In this document: positions 15,842 to 23,973 of the stretch, one piece after another
How positions within the stretch are numbered: the first letter of the stretch is position 1
Layout: each line of letters starts with the position of its first letter
NCBI RefSeq assembly: GCF_010894405.1
Contig: NZ_JAAIYA010000040.1
Coordinates: forward strand, 1-64,000
From: Pyxidicoccus caerfyrddinensis
GTDB taxonomy: Bacteria > Myxococcota > Myxococcia > Myxococcales > Myxococcaceae
Reading direction: 5' to 3'
Length of the DNA: 64,000 bases
The notes under the pieces: generated by a model
Databases searched by the model: none
Seen by the model: only the letters and a program-made list of their open reading frames with translations
What the model was told of the DNA's origin: nothing
Program-made: the position numbers and the translations under genes

Positions 15842-18781
15842 TTACTCCTGGGCCTTGGACTCGAGCATGCGCAGGGGCGTCTCCTTGCCCATGGCAATGA
15901 ACGGTGCCCAGTAGTGGGGGTGAGGTTGGGTCCGCCGCAGCTCGCGCATCGCCTCGCGCAGCGCAGTGGCCCTCCCCTGCCCCGCCAGCAGCTTGCGGTA
16001 GTAGGCCTCCATCAATTGATGGGTGACGTCGTCGCTCACCTTCCACAGGCTCATCACCACCGTCTCCGCCCCCGCCACCACGAGCGCGCGCCGCAGCCCG
16101 TAGACGCCCTGGCCCAGCTTCACATCGCCTCGCCCGGTGTCGCACGCGGACAGCACCACCAACTGAGTGCCCCACAGGTTGAGGCCGGCCAGCTCCAGCG
16201 CCGTTGCCAGCGCCCTTTCGGGCGGCGGCTGAGAGGCACTGGAGGTGGAGGGCGTAGGCGCATTCGCCCCCGCGAAGAGCAAGCCGGAGCGAAGAAGCGG
16301 GTCCGGGGGGCGCGGGGCATGAGGGTCCTCGCTCAGCAAACCGACGCTGCCAACGGCGCGAGTATTCGTGGGCGCGGGGGCGTCCTCCAGGAAGAAGCCG
16401 TGGGTAGCCAGGTGGAGGATGCCGGGGGTAGGCATCTGCAGCAGTCGCTCTTTGGTGGCCGACGGCCCCAGGAAGAGCTGTGCCTGGGGCAGCAGCCGCT
16501 GGATGGCCTCTGCCTCCTGACGGGTGCCTGGCAGGGGGATGAGGCTCCAGTCCCGTCGCGCCAGTTCCTCGCGCCGCGTGGAGAAGAAGCGCGCCAATGA
16601 GGTGGTCCGCTCGGCACGTGCGGGAGCCTCTTCCGCGGAGGACGTGGGAGACTGGAGCGGAGCGCTGAAGTCCGGGTCGGCCAGGACGACCACGGAGGAA
16701 GCGGGGACTGGCCGCTGGGACCGAGGAAGCAGCTCCTTGCCGGAGTTCACGTAGGTGAAGTCGAAGTCATCCACGAGGAATTGGTAGCCGTCATGCAGGG
16801 CGGAGAAGGGCACCAGAGCCAGTTGTCCATCCGGCGAGAGAAGGAGGTGGTGGACATTCCCCAGCAACGGAAGCAGGGGTTGAAAAACGAGCTGGTAGAG
16901 GAGCTTGGAGTGCGCATGGAAGGCGGCCTCCCGGTTGGCCATGGCGTCTCGCAGGCGCGAGGCGGCGAGGTCGATGGGCTCGGCGGGGCCCAGGTCGACG
17001 GTGCGAATGATTGAGTCAGGCAAGAGCACCAGCGCCAGGTAGCGGAGATGTGGTTTGGATACGACGGGTTGGGGTACGAGTGGGCGGTCCACGTAGGCGA
17101 TGAACTCGACGAGGGCACCGTCTTCGGGCAGGGCCTGGGCGACACGGTCGACGATGTCCGCGGGAGCCGGCAGCGCGGCCAACGCTCGCAGGGGGGCGGA
17201 GTGCCTGGCCAGGGAGGCTTCGAGGTCATCACCCTGTTCGGCGAGGTCCTTGAGGCGCTGCTGATGGTTGGCGGAGTTGAGAGCCCCAACCTCTGGGAGC
17301 GCCAGGGAGGCAAGCTGCGTGCGCAGGTCGCGCAAGCGCTTGAACGTCTCACGGTCCTCCGCACCGAGGCTCCGATAGACGGTATGGGAAGTGTCGGCGG
17401 CCTCTTCGATGGAGCGGCCCTTGAGCAGGAGTACGGCGCTGAGCGCCAGACGTTGCACGTTGACGTCATCGGGGTGGGCGCGCAGCAGCGCGTACAGTCG
17501 CTCCTCGTCAGCCCGCAGGAACTTCAGGAAGCTGTCCAGACGGGACTCGGAGAAGTCCAGAGCCTCCTGGCGCAGGCGCTTCTCGGAGATGGCAAATGCG
17601 CGCGAGAACAGAGGCAGGGCATCAGCCAGGCGCTGCTGGGCGAGCCGAAGCTGGCCCAGGTTGTTGAGCGCCTCCGCCACAAGGGGATGGTTGTGGCCAA
17701 GCGCGGCTTCCCGGATGGAAAGTGTGCGCAGGTAGAGTGGTTCGGCAAGCCCGTACTTCCCCTGGGTCATGTAGAAGCCGGCGAGGCTGTTGAGCGAATA
17801 GGCGACGTCGGGATGGTTGTTGCCCAGGGTCTCTTCCCGAATGGCCAGTGCACGCTTGCAGAGAGGTCCGGTGCGGGCAGACAACCCCTGGTCCGCGTAG
17901 AGCGCAGCGAGGTTGTCGAGCGTCCGGGCGACGTCCGGGTGTTTCTCGCCGAGGACCGCCTCGTCAATGGCGAGCGCACGCTCGTAGAGGAGCGCCGCGC
18001 GGCCGTACTGCCCCATCTCCCGGCAGAGGCTGGCGAGGTTGTTGAGGGAGGTGGCGACGAGGGGATGGTGGGTGCCGAGAGCCGACTCCCGAATGGCGAG
18101 TGCGCGCTCGTAGAGCGGCTCGGCGAGGCCACACTGCCCCTGCTCCCTATAGAGGTTGGCGAGGTTGTTGAGCGTCCGGGCGAGATCCGGATGGTCCTTG
18201 CCCAGCACTGCCTTCCGAAGGGTCAGCGCACGCCGGTAGAGGGGCTCGGCACGGCCGTACAACCCCTGTCTCGCGTAGAGGCGGGCCAGGCTGTTGAGCG
18301 AATCGGCGACGTCGGGATGGTTCTTGCCCAGGGCCACTTCCCGAATGGCGAGCGCACGCTGGTACAGGGGCTCGGCACGGCCGTAGAGGCCCTGGTCCGT
18401 GAAGAGGTTGCCCAGGTTGTTGAGCGAAGCGGCGAAGGCGGGGTGATTCTCGCCGAGGGTCATCTCCCGCAGCTCGCGCGCCCGCTGAAGCAGCGGCTCC
18501 GCCCGGGCATAGTCCGCCCGAAGCTCGTGGAGCGTCCCGAGCAGGTCCTGGCAGGAGGCGACGTCTGGGTGCGTGCTCCCCAGCACGGCCTCTCGCAGCG
18601 CCAGCGCCTGCTCCCCCTGAGCAAGGGCCTCGGCGTACCTGCCCGCATCCCGAAGCTTCGCCGCCTCTGCATAGGCGGTCCGAGCCTGCTGGAGCCGGGC
18701 ATCCACCTGCTCGTCGCCGGCCACCGATCCCGCCGCCCAGCAGAGAACGGCCACCGTCGTCCACCTGAGAACCTGCTGCAT
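15842..18781 (-). CDS. Exported CHAT-domain protease with 8 TPR repeats (CHAT2)
   Basis: This 979-residue paralogue of the gene at 9407-12844 has a signal peptide (start MQQVLRWTTVAVLCWAAGSV), eight 42-residue TPR units and a C-terminal CHAT domain. The dyad is H794 (HLATHGFFLED) and C880 (VVLSACDTGRGD); the 86-residue His-to-Cys spacing equals that of CHAT1. The length difference of 166 residues from CHAT1 is close to four TPR units (168), so the pair differs mainly by repeat gain or loss. The ATG at 18781 has a run of G just upstream. It probably acts in the periplasm or outside the cell; substrate unknown. Confidence 0.88.
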   Translation of the reverse strand: MQQVLRWTTVAVLCWAAGSVAGDEQVDARLQQARTAYAEAAKLRDAGRYAEALAQGEQALALREAVLGSTHPDVASCQDLLGTLHELRADYARAEPLLQRARELREMTLGENHPAFAASLNNLGNLFTDQGLYGRAEPLYQRALAIREVALGKNHPDVADSLNSLARLYARQGLYGRAEPLYRRALTLRKAVLGKDHPDLARTLNNLANLYREQGQCGLAEPLYERALAIRESALGTHHPLVATSLNNLASLCREMGQYGRAALLYERALAIDEAVLGEKHPDVARTLDNLAALYADQGLSARTGPLCKRALAIREETLGNNHPDVAYSLNSLAGFYMTQGKYGLAEPLYLRTLSIREAALGHNHPLVAEALNNLGQLRLAQQRLADALPLFSRAFAISEKRLRQEALDFSESRLDSFLKFLRADEERLYALLRAHPDDVNVQRLALSAVLLLKGRSIEEAADTSHTVYRSLGAEDRETFKRLRDLRTQLASLALPEVGALNSANHQQRLKDLAEQGDDLEASLARHSAPLRALAALPAPADIVDRVAQALPEDGALVEFIAYVDRPLVPQPVVSKPHLRYLALVLLPDSIIRTVDLGPAEPIDLAASRLRDAMANREAAFHAHSKLLYQLVFQPLLPLLGNVHHLLLSPDGQLALVPFSALHDGYQFLVDDFDFTYVNSGKELLPRSQRPVPASSVVVLADPDFSAPLQSPTSSAEEAPARAERTTSLARFFSTRREELARRDWSLIPLPGTRQEAEAIQRLLPQAQLFLGPSATKERLLQMPTPGILHLATHGFFLEDAPAPTNTRAVGSVGLLSEDPHAPRPPDPLLRSGLLFAGANAPTPSTSSASQPPPERALATALELAGLNLWGTQLVVLSACDTGRGDVKLGQGVYGLRRALVVAGAETVVMSLWKVSDDVTHQLMEAYYRKLLAGQGRATALREAMRELRRTQPHPHYWAPFIAMGKETPLRMLESKAQE

Positions 18782-18866
18782 GCCCCCCCCTGGAGCGCGT
18801 GTCCCCCTAGACAACGCTCGTGCTGCTGAACGTTACAAACGAGGGCTTTGCTGGGGAGGCAGAGGA

Positions 18867-19030
18867 CTACCGCGGAGAGAACGAAGCGCAGACACGCACG
18901 CCGAGAGTGACGTCACGCTGCGTCGGATCTCCGGCCGAGATGTTCGCGAGGTACGCGGAGAACGTGTCGTTGTACCAGGCCCCTCCCCGGTAGACGACGT
19001 TCCCGAGCCCTGGCTTGAGAGACTTTGTGA
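18867..19030 (-). pseudogene. C-terminal fragment of a SUMF1/formylglycine-generating-enzyme-like domain
   Basis: On the minus strand one frame reads KPGLGNVVYRGGAWYND, then DVTLGVRVCASFSPR and a TAG at 18867-18869. The RGGAWYND and LG-x-RVC motifs are the hallmark C-terminal end of SUMF1 (FGE-sulfatase) domains. Upstream the frame loses similarity within about 15 codons, so only about 50 residues remain and the gene is broken. SUMF1-like domains are often found near CHAT proteases and kinases in multicellular bacteria, so this may be a former member of the same system. Confidence 0.6.
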
Positions 19031-19276
19031 TCTCGTATCGGCGAGCAGGTGTGTGGCAGCGCTGAGCAAGACATGATGGTGGATCAGCACGGCAACGTGC
19101 AGCTCTGCTTCTTCATGCGCGACATCCTGAATGGCCGTGCGCTCGGCAACGTGCGCCAGTCGTCGCTGCGCCAGTTGTGTGAGTCAGGCCTCGCGACCGA
19201 GGCACGTGGCGTGATGGCCCGATGCCGCCGGAACTGCGGAATGCTGAATTGCCATCGGAAGCAGGCGGCCTCATGA
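19031..19276 (+). pseudogene. C-terminal SPASM fragment of a radical SAM protein
   Basis: The frame ending at TGA 19274-19276 reads CGSAEQDMMVDQHGNVQLC, then ALGNVRQSSLRQL, and ends with closely spaced cysteines (CRRNCGMLNC). Its spacing matches the SPASM auxiliary-cluster domain of radical SAM maturases. An in-frame TGA at 19028-19030 cuts off everything upstream, including the CX3CX2C core. So only about 80 C-terminal residues remain. The stop overlaps the ATG of the glycosyltransferase (ATGA), which suggests the two were once a translationally coupled operon. Confidence 0.6.
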
Positions 19277-20044
19277 GCCCGGCCGAAAGTCACACACTGC
19301 CCCTGACGCTCGTCGTCCCCTGTTACGGCCGGTCGGAGCTCACCCGCCAGTTGCTCTCATCACTGGTTGCGTCACCGGAACGCTTCCAGGTCATCCTGGT
19401 CGACGACGCCTCACCAGAACCCGTCAGCGCCCTGGCGAGAGAGTTCGGAAGCCGCCTGGACATCGAGTGTCTACGTCAGCCGAGGAGGAGCGGTCCCGCC
19501 GCCGCGCGAAATCGCGGCATCGCGATACCCCTTCGTCGCCTTCACGGACAACGACTGTGTCGTGAGGCCCACCTGGGCGGGGGAGCTCGCGCAGCATCTG
19601 CGGGATGCCTCGCCCAGGGTCGCGGGGGTGGGTGGACGGACGCTGGCGGTCGGCAGCGATGTGTTCAGCCGCTACTACAGCTACCACAAGCTGCTCGACC
19701 CCTACCTGCATGAGGGCCGCTACCTCTACGTCGTCACGGCGAACTGTGCCTTCCGGCGAAGCGTCCTCGAAGAAGTCGGTGGCTTCGATGAAGACGTCCG
19801 CGAACCGGGTGGGGAAGACCCAGGACTGTGCTTCAAGATTCTGGAGCGCGGATACGTCCTGAACTATCGCCCCGAGGCCGTCGTTCAGCACCACTACCGT
19901 CCGGGCCTGGCCGACTTCATCCGGACCCTGTTCCGCTACGGGAAGGGATGCCGGATGCAGACCGACCGGTACGTCTCGAGCCTCAACCGGCCGCCTGGAG
20001 ACTCCTCGGCGGAGATGCACTTCGGGAACCTGCCTGTTCCCTGA
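19273..20044 (+). pseudogene. Family 2 glycosyltransferase, frameshifted
   Basis: From ATG 19273 the first frame gives a GT-A N-terminus: LTLVVPCYGRSELT, VILVDDASPEP and GPAAARNRGIA. The next frame continues without loss: PFVAFTDNDC (DxD-like metal site), TANCAFRRSVLEEVGGFDE and GEDPGLCFKILERGY. The switch is at 19516-19523. Restoring a second copy of the eight-base repeat GGCATCGC there would give the family's NRGIAAS and rejoin both frames. Unless this is a sequencing error, the gene is inactivated by loss of one repeat copy. It would have transferred a sugar from a nucleotide donor. Confidence 0.8.
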
Positions 20045-20048
20045 AACG

Positions 20049-20080
20049 AAAAAAGCCCCCGAGTCTTTCGACTCGGGGGC
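20049..20080 (-). terminator. Intrinsic terminator downstream of tRNA-Leu
   Basis: A perfect 10-base stem, GCCCCCGAGT with ACTCGGGGGC and a six-base loop, is followed on the minus strand by six T. It lies 12 bases after the 3' end of the tRNA-Leu gene. It can also end plus-strand transcription of the glycosyltransferase remnant. Confidence 0.85.
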
Positions 20081-20091
20081 CTCTTCCGGAG

Positions 20092-20173
20092 TGCCCAAGG
20101 CGGGATTCGAACCCGCACACCTTGCGGCGCCAGCCCCTCAAGCTGGTGTGTCTACCAGTTCCACCACCTGGGC
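20092..20173 (-). tRNA. tRNA-Leu (anticodon GAG)
   Basis: The minus strand folds as a class II tRNA of 82 bases. The acceptor stem is GCCCAGG paired with CTTGGGC, discriminator A. The anticodon stem CCAGC/GCTGG frames the loop TTGAGGG (anticodon GAG), there is a short variable arm, and the T arm is GCGGG-TTCGAAT-CCCGC. It marks the border between the mosaic region to the left and core metabolism to the right. Its 3' end faces the mosaic side. Confidence 0.93.
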
Positions 20174-20259
20174 ATTTGCTGCGCGCTCCATCTACCGAAC
20201 CTCACCGACTCACGCAACGACAATCTCAACCGACGCGTGAGCCGGCTTCTTCCTGACAG

Positions 20260-20715
20260 CTACTGCGCCGGAGCCGGAGCAGGCGCGGGGGCAGGCGTCG
20301 CCCCCTGCGGAGCCGGAGCACCCTCGGCGGGAGGAGGCACCGGCGTCTCGCCCCGCGGCTGCTCCACGCTGCCGGGAGCCGGAGACGAAGGCGTCGTCGC
20401 GCCCGGAGCAGGGGCACCACCCGGCGTGGCCGGAGCCGTCTGCGCCGGAGCAGGCGCGGCGACCGAGCCGCCAGCCGCCACCGAGGAGCGCAGCCCCACG
20501 AAGGACAGGCCGAGCGACGTGAAGAAGAAGAGCATCGCGCAGACGCCCGTGAGCTTGCTCAGGAACGTCACCGCGCCGCGGCCGCCGAAAGCGCTCGTGG
20601 CCGCGCCGCCGCCCAGGGCCGAGCCCATGCCCGCGTCCTTACCCGGCTGCAGCAGAATGACGAAGATCATGAACACGCAGACGAGGACGTGCACGATCGT
20701 GACGAAAGCGAGCAT
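20260..20715 (-). CDS. secG: Preprotein translocase subunit SecG
   Basis: The first 75 residues match SecG. There is one transmembrane helix (VTIVHVLVCVFMIFVILLQP), the conserved GKDAGMGSALGGG loop, then a second helix (LTGVCAMLFFFTSLGLSFVG). SecG lies beside SecY/SecE and aids preprotein export. The C-terminal half (about 85-151) is a Pro/Ala/Gly-rich disordered tail, so the protein is about twice the usual 75-110 residues. It is last in the gap-pgk-tpiA-secG gene order, about 100 bases after tpiA. This pairing of tpiA with secG is common in bacteria. Confidence 0.92.
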   Translation of the reverse strand: MLAFVTIVHVLVCVFMIFVILLQPGKDAGMGSALGGGAATSAFGGRGAVTFLSKLTGVCAMLFFFTSLGLSFVGLRSSVAAGGSVAAPAPAQTAPATPGGAPAPGATTPSSPAPGSVEQPRGETPVPPPAEGAPAPQGATPAPAPAPAPAQ

Positions 20716-20814
20716 GGCGATTCTTCCAGACGTTCCGTGAGAAGGAGGCGCACCCTACACAAACTGGCGAACGGGTGACAACTTCTTCCGCCCGCCAGTA
20801 CCAGTCCTGCCGAT

Positions 20815-21588
20815 CTAACCCGCTGCCTTGACGATGGCCGCGAAGTCGCCCGCCTTCAGGCTGGCCCCGCCGACGAGCGCTCCATCCACGTCAGGCTGCC
20901 CCAGCAATTCCGCCGCGTTGTCCGGCTTCACGCTGCCGCCGTACTGGATGCGCACCCGCCCGGCCGTCTCCCCGTCGTACAGGCGTCCGAGCAGCCCGCG
21001 GATCGCCGCGTGGACCTCCTGCGCCTGCGCCGACGTGGCCGTGCGCCCCGTCCCAATGGCCCACACCGGCTCGTACGCCAGGACGAAGGTGCCCACGTCC
21101 TTCGCGTCGAAGCCGGAGAGCGCCCCGCGCACCTGGCGCTCCACCACCTCCAGCGTCCGGTTCGCCTCGCGCTCGGCCAGCGTCTCGCCCACACAGATGA
21201 TGGGCGTCATCCCCGCCGCCCGCACCGCCCGGGCCCGCTTGTTCACCATCTCGTCCGTCTCGCCGAAGAACTGCCGGCGCTCCGAGTGCCCCACGATGAC
21301 GTAGGCACACCCCAGCTCCGCCAGCATCGGCGCGGACACCTCGCCCGTGAAGGCGCCGGACGACTCCCAGTGACAGTTCTGCGCCGCCAGCTGCAGCGGC
21401 GCACCCTCCAGCGCCACGTGGAGCGGCTGCAGCGCCACGAAGGGCGGCGCCAGCACCACCTCCACCGCATCACCCAGCGGAGCCACCATGCTCCGCAGCT
21501 CGCGAACGAGGCCCAGCGCTTCGGGCACCGTCTTGTTCATCTTCCAGTTGCCGGCGACGATCTTCCGACGACGAGCTGCGGCGGCCAT
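20815..21588 (-). CDS. tpiA: Triosephosphate isomerase
   Basis: This 257-residue TIM barrel interconverts dihydroxyacetone phosphate and glyceraldehyde 3-phosphate in glycolysis and gluconeogenesis. K16 (GNWKMN), H101 (IVGHSERR) and E173 (AYEPVWAIGTG) are the three catalytic residues, and the phosphate loop ends in YGGSVKPDN. Length is normal. It follows pgk by about 45 bases in the same direction and is probably co-transcribed with gap and pgk. Confidence 0.97.
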   Translation of the reverse strand: MAAAARRRKIVAGNWKMNKTVPEALGLVRELRSMVAPLGDAVEVVLAPPFVALQPLHVALEGAPLQLAAQNCHWESSGAFTGEVSAPMLAELGCAYVIVGHSERRQFFGETDEMVNKRARAVRAAGMTPIICVGETLAEREANRTLEVVERQVRGALSGFDAKDVGTFVLAYEPVWAIGTGRTATSAQAQEVHAAIRGLLGRLYDGETAGRVRIQYGGSVKPDNAAELLGQPDVDGALVGGASLKAGDFAAIVKAAG

Positions 21589-21635
21589 GTGTCCCCCCGG
21601 GGGCGTGGATACGGGTTGCGTTGCGGCCGCGCAGC

Positions 21636-22823
<1,188 letters not shown>

Positions 22824-22862
22824 CTCGGTCCTTCCCTCTCGGTGCCCTTCAACGCCCTGGAA

Positions 22863-23873
22863 CTAGACGCCCTTGGAGACGAGGAACTTCGCCGTGTCCA
22901 CCATGCGGTTGGAGAAGCCCCACTCGTTGTCGTACCAGGCCATGACCTTGAGCATGTTGTCGCCCATCACGAAGCAGTTGGTGGAGTCGAAGATGGCCGA
23001 GTGCGGGTTGCCGTTGTAGTCCACCGACACCGTCTGCTCGTCGCTGAACTGGAGGATGCCCTTGAGCGAGCCCTCCGAGGCCTTGCGGTACGCCTCGATG
23101 ACGGCCTCCGCGGTGACGTTCTTCGTGGTGTTCACCGTCAGGTCCACCAGCGACACGTTCGGGGTGGGCACGCGCACGGAGATGCCGTGCATCTTGCCCT
23201 TGAGCTGCGGAATCACCTCACCGATGGCCTTCGCGGCGCCGGTGCTGGTGGGAATCATGGAGAGCGCGGCGGCGCGGGCGCGGCGCATGTCGTCGTGGGT
23301 GAGGTCCAGGATGCGCTGGTCGTTGGTGTAGCTGTGGACCGTGGTCATCAGGCCCTTCTCCACGCCGAAGTTGTCCACCAGCACCTTGGCGAGCGGCGCC
23401 AGGCAGTTGGTGGTGCACGAGGCGTTGGAGATGACGTGGTGCTTGGCCGGGTCGTACTCGTTGTGGTTGATGCCGTAGGCGATGGTGAGGTCCGGGCCCT
23501 TGGCCGGGGCGGAGATGATGACCTTCTTGGCGCCCGCCTTCAGGTGCTTCTCGGCGCCGTCGCGCGCGGTGAAGCGGCCGGTGCACTCGAGCACCACGTC
23601 CACGTTCATGCCCTTCCAGGGCAGCGCCGTCGGGTCCTTCTCGGCGGTGACGGCAATCTCCTTGCCGTCCACGACGATGCCCTTCTCGGTGGACTTCACG
23701 GTGCCCGGCCACGTGCGGTGCACGGAGTCGTACTTGAACAGGTGGGCCAGCGCCGCGGGCTTGTCGAGGTCGTTGATGGCGACAATCTCGAGGTCCTCCT
23801 TGCGGCTGAGGGCAGCGCGAAGGATGCAGCGACCGATGCGACCGAAGCCATTGATGGCGATGCGGGTAGCCAT
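22863..23873 (-). CDS. gap: Glyceraldehyde-3-phosphate dehydrogenase, type I
   Basis: The 336-residue enzyme oxidises and phosphorylates glyceraldehyde 3-phosphate with NAD+. The Rossmann start MATRIAINGFGRIGR and the active-site SNASCTTNCLAP (nucleophile C153) are intact. The start at 23873 has AAGGAG at good spacing; a longer frame from 24023 adds 50 residues without family similarity. It is the first gene of the glycolytic operon gap-pgk-tpiA-secG. Confidence 0.97.
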   Translation of the reverse strand: MATRIAINGFGRIGRCILRAALSRKEDLEIVAINDLDKPAALAHLFKYDSVHRTWPGTVKSTEKGIVVDGKEIAVTAEKDPTALPWKGMNVDVVLECTGRFTARDGAEKHLKAGAKKVIISAPAKGPDLTIAYGINHNEYDPAKHHVISNASCTTNCLAPLAKVLVDNFGVEKGLMTTVHSYTNDQRILDLTHDDMRRARAAALSMIPTSTGAAKAIGEVIPQLKGKMHGISVRVPTPNVSLVDLTVNTTKNVTAEAVIEAYRKASEGSLKGILQFSDEQTVSVDYNGNPHSAIFDSTNCFVMGDNMLKVMAWYDNEWGFSNRMVDTAKFLVSKGV

Positions 23874-23973
23874 GTTCGAGTCTCCTTGCAGGGCGCGGGC
23901 GCGAGTGCCCACGCGTGTCGTCACTTCACGTCGAATTCGAGGGCGCCGACCGTAGGCATCCGCCCCCTCCGAG

